From the NCBI GenBank assembly GCA_950295325.1, contig OX485805.1, positions 22,679,501 to 22,743,500 on the forward strand: a DNA stretch of 64,000 nt, in the 5' to 3' direction. Position numbers and translations under genes: made by a program. The notes under the pieces were generated by a model, which was not told the origin of the DNA, ran no database searches, and saw only the letters and a program-made list of their open reading frames with translations. Of this stretch, positions 12,360 through 24,349 are shown in pieces. How positions within the stretch are numbered: position 1 is the stretch's first letter; each line of letters opens with the position of its first letter. The stretch comes from Polytrichum commune. Its lineage: Eukaryota; Streptophyta; Polytrichopsida; Polytrichales; Polytrichaceae.

Positions 12360-13165
12360 TTATGAAAATCTATATGATTATAGAAGAAGAATTATAAACT
12401 CCACTTGAAATATATAGACCCGAATAGTATCAAAATAAAAATACCGTCAAGTACTCAAACCCTATTGGTCTCAAGTATCAAAAATGGTGAAGTTCTCATT
12501 TATAGAAGAAAGAAAGAAAGAAAGACAATACCAAACCAACATTGGTTTACACCTCATCCACTGCATGTCATCCCCAAGACCCTCTCGAGTCACAACGTGG
12601 CACTCTCAATGGACAATTTTCATCTCTATTCACATCTTCATCACGTGAGTTTTTGCAATGTGTCAAAGTGTCCCCCACCCCCACTGCATTGTTTGTTGCA
12701 TTATAAGATTTTCAATAAGAAACGATTATCAAATAATAAAATGTTGAGTATATGTTATACATAACATTATTCATATACATAATATTTTTATGTGGGACCT
12801 ACGATATTTTACATGATATTTTCCATATTCATACTAAATATGGGGAATATTATGTGGAATACTGTCAGTCCCATAGAACATTGTTATGGATCTGAATAAT
12901 GTTATGTATTCAAAAGGATTTAGACTACATTTGGATTAGATTCAATTATGGTCCACCGTGAGTTTTGGAGCTAGATCATGGCGTATTGACCTAATTCAAA
13001 GTTATTAACATGTTGTTGGTAAAGGCCGGTTCAAAGAGGATTGCAAGTTCAAAGTCCCAACTTCTAAGCCTCAAGAGTCCATTCAAACGTGGTTTATGTT
13101 CATGAAAGTCAAATCTTGATAATTTTATACAAAAAAAACTTGCATGACTTGTGTTGAAAGTTGAG
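12360..13165. other. Intergenic, nothing recognised
   Basis: Short imperfect AAAG repeats near 12,510-12,525 and AT-rich palindromic stretches around 12,740-12,910 (ATAACATTATTCATAT). No ORF with a recognisable product. Confidence 0.4.
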
Positions 13166-13167
13166 TC

Positions 13168-14800
13168 TAAAGGCTAGTTCACAAGGGGTCCCAAGTCCTA
13201 GCTAGGTCCCAAGTATGACATGGATGCCTACATGGCAACACTTTTTGGAGGTGAGGCTTGGGACTTGTGTCAAGAGTCGGGTCGAGCAAAGAGCTAGACC
13301 CAACTCTCGACACAAGTCTCGCAAATATTTTTGCATAAAATAATCAAGATCCAACTTTAATGATATTTAACCACATTTTCATAGTGTCTCGATGCTCAAA
13401 AGTTGGGACTTTGCCTTCATATTGGCACATGTGGATTATTCTATAGGATTTTTTGTGCACCATGTGCAATGGAGGGATATTTGTTGAGAAGTTATTTACT
13501 TCCAATGCATGAATTAAAGGTTCCCTATAATTCATTTATTCTCTAAAACAACCTCTTTGTTTGCACCCTACCATTCTTTATATTCCCCATGCCAATGCAA
13601 GTTATTGTAGTCTATATTCCTTATAAGTAAAATAAAATAAAATCCATGTCCATACATACTATTGCAAACATGGTTCCTAAAGTCATGAACTTCAAAGGGA
13701 CTTCAAACAAAATAAAACCACATCACGCTTAAATATCACACACAACCATATCAACAACTAAAATCTCATACACCATATGCATTAATGCTATAATGCGAAA
13801 GTGGAAATGTATTCACCAAATAAATAAATGAACTTATAAAACGCAACACTTTCTCCGTAGGAGTTTGTGCACGAGCACAAACCTCGTACATAAACCCTAT
13901 ACATTTCTCTCAATCACAAACATTTCCAACTCCTCTGCCTCAATCCTATCTAGCGCATATCCTTCATTGGTAGCCTCGTAGCTCATGTTCACATTAGAAT
14001 TAATGCAATCCACATCAATTCATTTGCTATCAATGTGATCATATTTGAATTTGTTATGGCTTTGGATGTTTTTTGTAATACTGCAACATTATTTCAATAT
14101 AGGCATTGTGAGGATTTTGCCTCCCAGATTCTTTGACTCATGCCAAAAAGTCAACCGGTTGCCTTAGTACCCTAAACATTTGCCCATTGTGTTGCTTCAT
14201 GGCTTGCACTTTCCCAGCCCACCATGAACCCTCACCTGCTCCAAACAAAATGTTAGTAGCATTTCCAGCTCTATTGGCAGTAGTTGGCTTAGTGCATGCT
14301 TACAAACATATCATACTAAACATAAACCCTAGGATCCTAAACTTCAACCCTATGTTAATTCCTACTAAAAGTAATGGCACACATTTTTTACCTATCTACT
14401 TTACATATAGTGGATTGCTTACTTTAATGGACCCTCCTTATTTGTAATTCCTATATAATTTTTTTTTATTTCAAATGAATTTAATCCTCCTTATATTATG
14501 TTGCACGTCATTTGTAAAATGAACTAAGTGACCCACCCATGCATGTTGGGACTTGAGACTTGGGACCCCATGCGAACTGGCCTCAAGTTAGCTTTTTGCT
14601 CGACCCAACTTTTGACATAAGTCCAAGCCTCGCCTCCTAAAAGTGTTGCCATATACATGCATCCATGTCATACTTGTAACTCAAGACTTAGGACCCCATA
14701 TGAAGTGGTAAGTCCCAACTCCCATGCTCCCAATGGCTAAGATTGCACCAATTGACCTCAAGTGACTTGGGACTTATGACTTGGGTCCCTGTGTGATCCA
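13168..14800. mobile_element. Inverted-repeat-bounded element (GGGACTTGTGTC family)
   Basis: The segment at about 13,168-13,320 recurs as an inverted copy at about 14,585-14,715. Shared blocks are GGGTCCCAAGTC, CATGACATGGATGCC, GGCAACACTTTTTGGAGG and GCTTGGGACTTGTGTC. A further diverged copy of the right end is at 62,320-62,480. The 1.2 kb between the arms shows no recognisable coding sequence. Confidence 0.5.
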
Positions 14801-14804
14801 ACCC

Positions 14805-15160
14805 TATGAATGTTGATCACATAGAACTTTAGTAATTGAACTTGTAATGCCTTAACCATTGATTCAATATTTGTTAAGGAATAATTTCAAATTGTGTAGA
14901 CACATCAAAACTACAACTCTAGTTCTTTGTTAAGATACAATCAATCGCTAGCTGTTAGCTCATTTCTTTGCTTTTCACATATAGAGGCAAAACCCCAAGA
15001 ATATTAATAATAAGGAGCATTGATGCTTTTTACACCAACGTGCTACATCCGTTCATCCTCTCCTAGTCATGTTCGTGTGAACATGAGGGGAAGGGGCTTA
15101 ATGCTTATTTTTGGTAGGTGTACTATGGGTTACTTGATGTTAGTAGGTATATATGGGTTA
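14805..15160. other. Intergenic, nothing recognised
   Basis: No ORF, repeat or RNA gene that I can support. Confidence 0.4.
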
Positions 15161-15164
15161 ATTA

Positions 15165-15830
15165 ATATTAGTAGGTACATATATTCATGATGTCTGTGTG
15201 TTTGGGCGGAGGGGGTTGAGGGGGTTGAGGGGGTTGAGGGGGTTGAGGGGGGTTGAGTTTGGTTCTAGTGTAGTGGGATTGAGGATTGTTGCTTTTCATG
15301 TTTTGGTTTGTTGAGGACAATGCATGTTGAGTATATATTGGAGATTTGTGAGAGGGTATCCATGAGTTTGTGAAATTTTTGAGTAGGGATTTTAACGTTT
15401 GTGAGGCTTTTGGTGGTTGGAGTGTGAATGGTGCCACGAATTCTAATTGTTACGATTACGGGTGGGAGAACTTGCCATCCTTGTTGGGTGAGTATTGGGA
15501 GGAGTACATCGTATTTGTCAAGTTTTCCTATTGTGGCTTCCAAGGGGAATGTATCGTTGCAATATGTGATTTCAGGGTGTTGGACTTTTAGGTTGGGATT
15601 TGGTGATAATGGGGGTTTGATTGTAGGTGTTGTTCCAAGGATGCATAGTATATCGGGGCATATTCACATGCACGGGACACTTACAACATGGCAGGGAGCA
15701 AGAACATGGGAGGAGCCATGATAGTAAGTTGTTTTCCGGTGTTCATTCATTAAGTTTTCCTACGTTTATGAGTGTGAAGCATCTTGTGGTAGGGTGTACT
15801 AGTAGCGTGTTGGCGGCAAGACCCCAAGAC
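15165..15830 (-). pseudogene. Decayed restriction-like endonuclease end of a non-LTR retrotransposon
   Basis: Minus strand: RCFTLINVGKLNE, then a Cys-rich block LPCSCSLPCCKCPVHV, then a PD...E-x-T core (PDILCILG ... HPEITYCNDTFP ... GKLDKYDVLLP ... PPVIVTIRIRG). This aligns block by block with the better preserved copy at 46.4-47.4 kb. The layout (Cys/His cluster followed by a PD-(D/E)XK-like endonuclease) is that of R2/R4/NeSL-type or related non-LTR elements. It is broken by a frameshift between the Cys block and the PD motif. The 3' part runs into a 10-bp tandem repeat. Confidence 0.65.
15208..15257. repeat. Five-copy 10-bp minisatellite (GGGGGTTGAG)
   Basis: Near-perfect direct repeats of GGGGGTTGAG, one unit with an extra G. 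It lies in the 3' part of the retrotransposon relic and makes a spurious Pro-rich reading on the minus strand. Confidence 0.85.
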
Positions 15831-15834
15831 TTCT

Positions 15835-16200
15835 CTACTCCTCTATGCATACATAGTGATAGTGATCCAACAAAGTTTGAGAAGCAAAGACAAGAGTACT
15901 TGGATATAAGTTATAAGTCACTCTCAAGAATTTATTATGTAAGCTGTCATATGTTTCCACAGATTAATAGTTCCTAAGAAACTTTGTAATATCTAAGGGC
16001 TGATTGAACTCCTGGTCTCTGTAAAGCCTGTCATTGTACTATGTGAGGACCAAGTGTTATAAATTTTTTTGGAGGGAATAAATCTCAATAGATCAGAATG
16101 TCTATAATGCGAATCATGGAACTCTCAAATAAATATATGCACTAGAAGAGTGACTTTCTTCTTCTTCTGCTGCTGCTTACAGATCCAGCCCAGAACTTGG
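15835..16200. other. Intergenic, 3' flank of the gene on the minus strand
   Basis: No recognisable gene. The part next to 16,224 is probably the 3' UTR and downstream flank of the minus-strand gene; a (CTT)n/(CTG)n-like tract lies at 16,157-16,177. Confidence 0.35.
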
Positions 16201-16223
16201 GAAATGAAGATTCCACAAGCTAA

Positions 16224-17818
16224 TTAATCATAGTAACGCGCATTGCGATCATATCTCTGAAGAGCATCGAGAAGTTCCGTGCCATCGAGCACAGCTTCAT
16301 CTCGGCCTTTAACGGTGATGATATTGGAGGATTTTGTCTCAAATTCCAGATCTGCACTTGATCAAACAAAAGCAGTTCAAGTCGTTGTAGTTCATGCTTT
16401 GTGACATGCTTATCAATATTCATCACAAATTGTCATCCTTGGAGGCATAATATCATCCACAATCCCCAAAGTTTGTCCATGAGCTTATCGGTTATGACTA
16501 ATGAAGAACTCAAGTAGGTGGATGAAGAATTGCGGGAGCAGCTCGTCATCCACTCTCCTCTCGTTAATTACCTAGTCCATAGTGACCATGCTAGGCAATA
16601 TTGTTGATGTATCTATTTCTAGATTGGATATGGTCGTATGGACTATATATTTTGCATAAGGAACCCCACTATGGGTTATAACAAGATGTCCTTGTGCTAC
16701 CTACCAAGTAGTAACGTGGTGGCTAGCATGAGGAACCTTGCTATAGCCCACACCAAACAAAATGTGTACAATATTAAACGCAACAAGGATAACACACTAC
16801 ATTTTATGATCAACGTGCTCGTGTCCAATGAAGACATGACACATCACCGAGATTTTTGATAGTCAACACTACATTTGGTAACAAACATGTGTTGCCTTGC
16901 TATCGATTGTAGTAGGTTGGACGCCTAATACAACCCGTGGTAAACTCCATGCATCCACTACCTAGTTCATTTTCACATCTCCAGGTTTGTCATGTTTTTA
17001 ATTAATGACCTTGTTTTAGGTCCATGACATGCCCATTTCAAGGATGTCACAAACCATGATTGACATAGATAAATTACACATACCCAAGTCTTTCAGCTCG
17101 TTCCTTAGAGCATTCAGATTCGCTTCAGTGATGTTTGCTACAAAGTCCTTGTAGATCTGCAGAGGGATCCAAGCCATACTATTAGCTTCATGTTGGCCAA
17201 CCTGTCACAGATTTAAGGTGATGTAGTCCACATATGATACCTATATATAGCTAACAGAAAATCATCACTCAAAATTCCTTAGTATGTACTTATAATGTCT
17301 ATCATGGAATGAAGGAACATTCATTTGCAACTAGCTAGCTACACTAAAGAGTCCTACTAGTGTGCATGAAAATTTAGCGCAGAAACAATTTGCGTGGACC
17401 ACAGTAATTTTCTAGACTCTAGTCAAGGTGAAATTAACGTGGGTCCACGTCCCCATATTTTCTCCTAAGTCTTCATAAAGAATTATGACCAACACACTGA
17501 ATATTACTTGCAGGACAAATGTAGCAAGAAAATAAAATAATCACCAACATTAATTTTCTAGGGAAACAATTACCGTGACCCATGCTAATTTTCTACTAGA
17601 GATTTAGCATGGATTAAGAATTAATGTGGCCCACACTAATTCTCATTATGAGAGTTAGCATGGGCTCTAGAAAATTACTGTGGCCCACAGTAATAGGAGT
17701 ACGTCGTGTAGTTGCATTCTGAAATTGGAGACAGAAATATTACCATGTCACTGCCATACTCCTCAGTGGCTCGTTCCATCATATCAGTAACGAATGTGTT
17801 GCCTGAGTTACCCAACCA
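16224..17818 (-). CDS. Unrecognised multi-exon gene, three C-terminal exons
   Basis: Three exons join in phase: 17744-17818 (WLGNSGNTFVTDMMERATEE...), 17084-17201 (VGQHEANSMAWIPLQIYKDF...) and 16224-16351 (LEFETKSSNIITVKGRD ... RYDRNARYYD, stop TAA). Splice sites are GT-AG (donors GTAATA and GTATGTG; acceptors CAG). Clean phasing, balanced composition and a proper stop argue for a real gene. The product ends acidic and Tyr-rich. I do not recognise the family and assign no function. The N-terminal exons were not found with confidence; an ATG near 18,239 (MESYNEASKFL) and a TATATA motif near 18,800 on the minus strand are candidates, but no donor joins that ORF in phase. The intron between 17,202 and 17,743 carries a nested palindromic repeat. 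Confidence 0.6.
17385..17700. repeat. Nested palindromic repeat in an intron
   Basis: GGACCACAGTAATTTTCTAG near 17,396 pairs with CTAGAAAATTACTGTGGCCC near 17,671. Inside are further inverted pieces (CCATGCTAATTTTCTA with TTAGCATGG; GTGGCCCACACTAATTCTC with GAGAGTTAGCATGGGC). It looks like a MITE made of repeated small stem-loops. No target duplication was identified. Confidence 0.55.
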
Positions 17819-18239
17819 CTGTTGACATGAAGCCACCAATTGATATCAGAGTCGATTCGAAGCCATGAGTTGTAAAAGGATAATCGACAGGCATAAGTCA
17901 AAGTACCATTCAGCCAACATAACCTCATCTATGGGTAATTAAGAAAAGCTTGCCCAAAAAAAAAAAAAGGGGGATATTGAACTCCAAGAGCTGATGAGTG
18001 TCACGTGTAAGTTTCATCACCACATAAAGCTTTACATTTTCTGACATTAGGAATGTCTACTAACTTGTGGCAAGTCACTTCACTTAGATTTGTCAATACA
18101 GTCCTTTAGAGTCTAGAGGTTCATTTTAGATACATGGTTCAGTGTGATGTATGCATATCGAGCTCTGATCTGATCATTGCAAGTGCGTTACAGATCTCTT
18201 GACTGAGGAATTTGCTTGCCTCGTTGTATGATTCCATGA

Positions 18240-19120
18240 TGAGTACTGGGTATATGTAAAGGAGGAACTCCGAACTTCAGTTTTCGATTTTTTGGGCGTA
18301 TGTGGCCAAGCTGATGCCTCAACACTCAACACGCGGCTGGGGGAATGTCCTTTGATACCGAGCTAGTACAATCCTGCACAACATCATACACATCAGGTTT
18401 CTGAAAAATATAATTTTATTCTATTCGATTCCTCGATAACAACATATGCCCCTACTCTAGCCGACCGATTCTCTGAGCACATGAAGCACAAGTTGAGTTC
18501 CAGATAATCAACTCAGACTCAACCAAAACGCAAATCAAATCAAGCGATGCATGGTTCCCCTCACCCACTGAATTGATCCAAGATCCTGACCAAACCGTGC
18601 ACTGCGAGTGATACCTGCAGATTAACCCACCACGAGGAGGTGGTGATGCCGAAGCTCAGAAACTAGTTGTAACTGGTGTTTGATACACCAGTTGCTTCCT
18701 GAGAGTTCACGAGCTCAGAGATGCCTGGGACTATAAGTGGAAAGCGGATGGAATGAATGCCTGCAGGATGATCGAAATGGGGCAATCATCGTGGCCATAT
18801 ATAGGAGTGGGATCGGAACTAGAATTCTGTCGGATGGCCTACATTGTCTTAGAACCAGATGCGGCGATCTCATTCCGTCGGGCCGAAGTGGAAGCTAGAA
18901 GAATAGTTGACAATCGCAGTGACGTCCGCGTCTGAACACGGAGGAGAAGAGTTACTGGAGAATTTTTACTTTCCCTGCCCTTTCACTTTGACCTCCTCTT
19001 GGTGTCTGCTTCAGGCAAGCAAGTGTTGGGTGTGGGCCACACCAATTCTTGCACTAAGTGGACCACTCTAAGTTTCATGACAAAAAACTGCATTAAAAAA
19101 CGTGTGTAACCTAGGGAGTG
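18240..19120. other. Possible promoter and leader of the minus-strand gene
   Basis: Between 18,590 and 18,960 the sequence is more GC-rich than its surroundings and contains a minus-strand TATATA motif (about 18,797-18,803). A small hairpin GTAACTGGTGTTTG/AACACCAGTTAC sits near 18,665-18,690. This could be the start region of the gene at 16.2-17.8 kb. No conserved ORF. Confidence 0.25.
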
Positions 19121-19125
19121 TTGGT

Positions 19126-19522
19126 CGTAAACTACGCTAAATATTGTATTTAATAGTGTCACCAATTCCCCATTTTGTCTTGCTCAATACTAATTGTAAA
19201 CCGCCCGTGTAGTGCCACCGACACTAATGTAGGCCTGACACTATTTGTCAATCCTTGAAAGAAAATTTGGGCATTCAAGGTGTACGATGTTGTTATACCT
19301 ACCAGTCGTCCAAATTTCAATCACATATGACTATGTTTCATTACAGACATGCAAGCATGCAAAATAAGCCAAAATTTGTTTCAATAATTGGCATTTGGAT
19401 GACCTAAAAGTAAGTTGACATGCCAGCGTTTGTACACTTAATCCTAAGAAGTGTCACGAGAAAAGTTAGCATAGTGACATAAAAATACTATATGACACTA
19501 AATACAATATGTAGTGTAGTAG
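19126..19522. mobile_element. MITE of the CACTAAATA family, copy 2 (inverted)
   Basis: Left end AAACTACGCTAAATATTG and right end CACTAAATACAATATGTAGTG are inverted. The interior contains CTTGCTCAATACTAATTGTAAACC, the reverse complement of the interior of copy 1. It is more diverged than the other copies. Confidence 0.65.
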
Positions 19523-19529
19523 TTAGACA

Positions 19530-20880
19530 TTTTTGAACTAAATTGCCTCTACATGTTCGTTTTGGTATCTCCATTATGGTGCCAAATATATGTGCACATC
19601 ATGTCCACGGTCTTTTAATATACAATCGCCTACATGACGCTTGCATGGCGAGTACAAATAACAACACTTAAAGCACGATTGTTCACATTTTCAAAATTGT
19701 TTGCTTATTCCCAAACTCAATCAAAGTTTGGAATTACCTGATACCAATTTGTAACGGATTTGACAATGAGATTTAGACTACACCGTTTATGATAGTTAGT
19801 TTCACATGTATAATATTGTCATTTACCTTTTTTTAGACGTATCGTATGTTACACTAATGATCTCAAGGGATGCACTCAATGTTAGAATCATGAATCATGT
19901 CCATGCATGACCATGAAAGTAATACCCCTAATATACCCGAAAAAAAATCCTCCTAAAAATGATAAACTTATAAATACGTAGCTAGGAAATCCCCTCAAAT
20001 ACATACATATGTGAAAAAATGAAATAGATTGTATAGACCCCCAATCATATGTATATGCCAAAAAGATCATGTAGAAAATATGGCTAAAATACTCTTAGCA
20101 AGACATATTTATTTATCATCAATGAAATCATTAAACAATGATTCATCCACTGGATGTAGCTCATAGAAAATTGTTTCTACAATATAAGTCATTGTAGCCC
20201 ATGAATTGATGGTATGTAACTCTACCATCAAAGGACCAACCAAAACCAACTCCTACCACTCCAAATTGCCTTGCAAGGCAAAAGATTGCAAATTCCAACT
20301 AAACCCTAAACCCTAAAACTAGAGAAGCAAGAACAACAAGAACCATCTACAAGCTCCACCCTCACTCCACCTGTGAGCTCTAAAATGAGAAACCTTTAGG
20401 GTTTCCAAAGGGTAGTAGGGTTTAGGGATGAACGTGGTTTACATATTGAATGAATATTCATTTGGACCTCTTGTAGATTACCCACTTTATTATAACAAAC
20501 TATGGCCCTAAAGGTAGAAATACAATCATGATTATATGAATAATATGCCTAGTACATTTACAAAGCTAGAATATATTATAGTATCTTTACTCTAGATTTA
20601 ATTATAGTAACCCCTAGGCATAATTAATACCCCCCTTTGTGCACCAACTTGGTTTTGTACGGGCCACATTGAGTGCACCCCAAAGCTCATCATTAGTACG
20701 CTCAACAATATGTTCACCTTGCATTCTAAAACGCAAAACTATCGCCTCAAGTATCCCAATATGCTATGCTAAATGTCATATATTTTTTTTAAATCACTTA
20801 TGTTGATGAACAATATCATATTTAAAATTAGCAGATGTGACACTTTGAGACCTCTAGGCATCCAAATTTAGCCCTTCACA
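19530..20880. other. Intergenic with plant telomere-type motif
   Basis: No gene recognised. At about 20,303-20,318 two CCCTAAA units (TAAACCCTAAACCCTAAAAC) occur, followed by an A/G-rich stretch; this may be a telo-box or a short interstitial telomere repeat. The rest is AT-rich unique-looking sequence. Confidence 0.45.
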
Positions 20881-20884
20881 AATA

Positions 20885-21945
20885 GTGTACATGACACTAG
20901 ATACCATAAATGGTGTAGTGAGATCCAATTGGGATAATTTAACAACAAACTTGGGAGGGGCATGTTTTTACAAAACCACCCCCATGGTAGATATCAGGAA
21001 CCAAAATTTGGGATTTAGGGTGGATGGCAGACACTCTAACAATATGGCGTGTAGGCTTGGTTGTTGTATTTTTGCAAATATCTCTTGCCGGTGGCTTGTT
21101 ATGGAAAGTTTTTGGCGCACATGCCACTCTAATTTTGCACTAAGTGGGCCACTCTAAGTTTCATATCACCTATCATGTGTGGGTGAAAACGCCATAAAAA
21201 ATTATACAACCATGGGATTGTTAGTTGTAGCAAAGTTGACTCCTGAATTGGAGTCACATTGTTAGTTGTAGCAAAGTTGACAAGTGGGATCCAATTGGGT
21301 AGAATCGACAACAAAAATAGGAAGGGGCATGTTATACAGCAACCCTCATGGTAGGTGCCATGAACCGAAATCCATGAAGTAGGGTGGATGTCACACTGTT
21401 GTTTACTCCCTCTGTTTCACAATAAAACCATGGTTTCTATTTCAGTGCGGGATTAAGAACAGTGACCGGATTTGAACCACAATGCGCTTTTTAACCAAAA
21501 TTGGGAGTTGCCGAAAAGTTGCCGACGTCTCTGTCATGCCCGGAGGAGGTCCGTAACGAAACCATGGTTTTATTCTGGCACGGAGTTTATGCAGAAACCA
21601 TGGTTTTATTGTGAAACAGAGGGAGTACTAGGGAAGGCAAGTGGGCATTGTTGCTTTCTTTTATGCATTCTCTTGGTGCAATGCTTATGGTCGGCTTTGG
21701 GTGTGGGCCGCTCTAGGATTCATGACACACATCATGGGGGAGAACGAACCTAGAGAAACATAACCTAGCTTGTGGATCTTTAATTGTAGTAGTTTGAACC
21801 CTTGAATCAAGGTCACAATCCATGATTTAGACTGTTGAGACGTAGATGAACAACAAAATTAGGAAGGGCAGGTTTTACCTCAACCTTCATAATAGGTGTC
21901 AAGAACCAAATTTCATTATTTAGGATGGATGTCACACATGTTTAA
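20885..21945. repeat. Three imperfect copies of a dispersed repeat
   Basis: The block GATCCAATTGGG ... ACAACAAA ... GGAGGGGCATGTTTTA ... CATGGTAG ... AACC(A/G)AAAT ... AGGGTGGATG occurs near 20,925-21,040, 21,283-21,395 and 21,840-21,940. A companion block (GCACTAAGTGGGCCACTCTAA) lies near 21,138, 21,690 and 19,050. The middle copy is interrupted on its right by the Stowaway-like element. Confidence 0.55.
21406..21625. mobile_element. Stowaway-like MITE with perfect 33-bp TIRs
   Basis: 220 bp bounded by TA dinucleotides (21404-21405 and 21626-21627). Both ends start CTCCCTCTGTTTCACAAT and are identical inverted for 33 bp, ending AACCATGGTTTCT. This matches the plant Stowaway (Tc1/mariner-derived) consensus start CTCCCTCCGTTYC and TA target. 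An extra AAACCATGGTTTTATT lies inside near 21,560. Perfect ends suggest recent insertion. Confidence 0.9.
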
Positions 21946-21949
21946 CGTG

Positions 21950-23410
21950 TAAGATATGTGAACCTTATGTGGTCGTTCTTTTTTAATTGAACACCTATGT
22001 TTGAATAGTTTATCACAAGGCTTGTACTTTAAAATGGATCATCAAGAAGACATGTGTTCCCATAAGATAAGATTTTATGCTAAAAATACATTAACCGTTC
22101 TAGTTCCATTGTTAACACAATTGAGACCAATTGCTTTTTGTTAATTGAAACAATCCTTGCTTTGACCTCCTAAGACTCTTTCATCTCAACTTTGACTCCA
22201 AAACTTGAGATGACATTTCTTGTACTTTGCCATTCACGAACAGATGAGGTGATTCCCAATCCAATCCAACCCTCGTAATCATGTGTGGAGTTTGAAGTGC
22301 CCACCCTTGACCCACATACCTTAACCCACTTTTGGGCAATCAATTTTTTCACATAGCAACATACTCGTAACATACATTGTTCCTTCTTCTCCTACCTATA
22401 TAATAAAGGTTGCAAAGTCACAAAGCAAAAGACTTTTGGGAAGTAAAGTTGTTGATATTGATATATGGATCACAACCATACAATGAGTTCTTCTTTTCAT
22501 ATAAATGTTTCACATTATTTTCTTCTTGAAAATAAATCAAATATGACACCTATCACCACACAAAAAATTGAAGTAAGCTAATTTTGTTTATACCCCATCC
22601 AACCTTTTCAAAGTCCTCATTTGGACAAAAGTCCTATAATGATGAATGTTTGCACATTTTCTTTTCCCTTCACTTTTGAAAAAACACTTTGAATATTGGT
22701 GAAAATCAAGATCGGCCATGGAAGTATTGCACGGGTATAAGGGAATCGATGCAATCAAATATTGAAGACTTATGACTTTGATATGCAAGAAATCCGCCTT
22801 ATTTTAAGGTTTTATAGAATCATGAGGATTGTTGCCTTTCAATTTTTCATTGACACAAGCATTGCATTAGAAATTACAAGTAAATCATAATTCATGTTAG
22901 AAGACTTGTTGGGACAAACTTGGAGCCACTTTCCAAATATCAATTTTCTCGCATCCTTTCAACAACCATAAATTGTAGTGGGCATAGGGTGTGGGGTTCC
23001 AACTTCCAAATAACAACTCTTAAATGCATGAGGCTTGTTTTGTATGCTAAGAATACACTGTGCTCTCAAATCCGCAAGGGGGGGGGGAGGTGGGCTTGGA
23101 CTACAAGATCTCACACATCGCAACCACTACACCAACATTTTCCAGCATCACAACAGATTCCACACGAATGTTTATGAAGCATTTTAGCTTTCCTGCATAC
23201 CTTTATAAATTTTATACTACACCCACCATGTAGGAAGACGCATGGTTCGTACAATAGCGATATGGCGGCACTTAAACATTCCCTTCTAGTATGTAAAAAG
23301 TACATTATTCTAGATGCCCATATCACATTTGGACTTCCATGGCTTGTGGAAAGACTCTTTGATAATGACACTAGATTCGCTAAGCCAATGACAAACAACT
23401 TGGTAATTGA
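21950..23410. other. Intergenic, nothing recognised
   Basis: Short ORFs only (longest about 95 codons, 23111-23398 minus, no domain). A run of 9-10 G is at about 23,081-23,090. Confidence 0.4.
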
Positions 23411-24348
23411 TACCGTACGTTAAGGGCAGCTTCGGCGCTCTCTTGCCGAATAATTATTAAAAGTAAAAAAATAGTGTTCGTCACCTAAAAATAGTATATT
23501 CATATTTTCGGCAATTTTCTCTTTTAATTTTAAAATTCAGCTTAAATTCATTTTCTATTTAAGCTTATATCTTGTACATCTCTCTTGCATTGAATGACAA
23601 GTAAGATGTGAGTGAAGAGTAGAGAATGCTCTGTGCTTTATGCAAGTAGAGTGGAGTTGTGTTCAACAATGCATATGGGATATGTAAACTTTGAGGTGAA
23701 GCACCGAGTTAGACTTCATTTTTATAACTCGCATAACTTTTGCATAGAGTCTTCAAATGACATAATATTTGTTGGAGGTGAAAGATTACTTGATTTCTAA
23801 ACTTTTCTTAGACCAACAAAATTCCAAAAAAGTTGATCTTCTATGCACAAATGAGCTCCGAAAAACTGTTATGAACGCATTTTAATTTTTTGATCTTTAC
23901 ACGGCTGCAATGTTTTGTCCATATCTTTTGCATAAAGACTTATTTTGACACAAAACTTGTTGGAGGTGGAAGAAGGATTGATTTCTCAACTTTTGTTAGT
24001 TGGACAAAATTCTATAAAACTTCATCTTCTATGCTCAATTGGACTCCAAAAATTTGTGTACAACACATTTGAAAAGCCTCACCTAGAGTCTTGCTACTTC
24101 TTAACCCATATTCTTTGTGGACTAATGTAAGTGAGCTTGATTACAAAAGGAGCACCTTCTCTCTTTCAAAATTCACATATGCTTCCACTATAAGTAAAAC
24201 TCTAGTGAGAAGTAAAAAATTCTTACTTTTCGGCAATTTTGAAAAATAATTAATTTTATATTCGGCAAAAAACGCCAATAATATTCCAAAATGTTCGGCG
24301 TCTATTTTTAGAATTATTTTGTGCCGAAGCTGCCCTTAACGTACGGTA
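23411..24348. mobile_element. TIR element ending TTAAGGGCAGCTTCGGC
   Basis: The ends are inverted copies: TACCGTACG followed by TTAAGGGCAGCTTCGGC. If TTAA is the target site, the element is 23424-24335 with a 13-bp TIR GGGCAGCTTCGGC and a piggyBac-like TTAA duplication; the palindromic CGTACG next to it makes the true boundary uncertain. The interior carries a direct duplication of about 175 bp (ACTTGTTGGAGGTGGAAGA-type blocks near 23,770 and 23,955) and TTCGGCAATTTT near both ends. No transposase. Confidence 0.7.
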
Positions 24349-24349
24349 C

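Noticed and set aside
15168-15437. Pro-rich small protein
   Set aside because: Produced by the 10-bp minisatellite in a retrotransposon relic.
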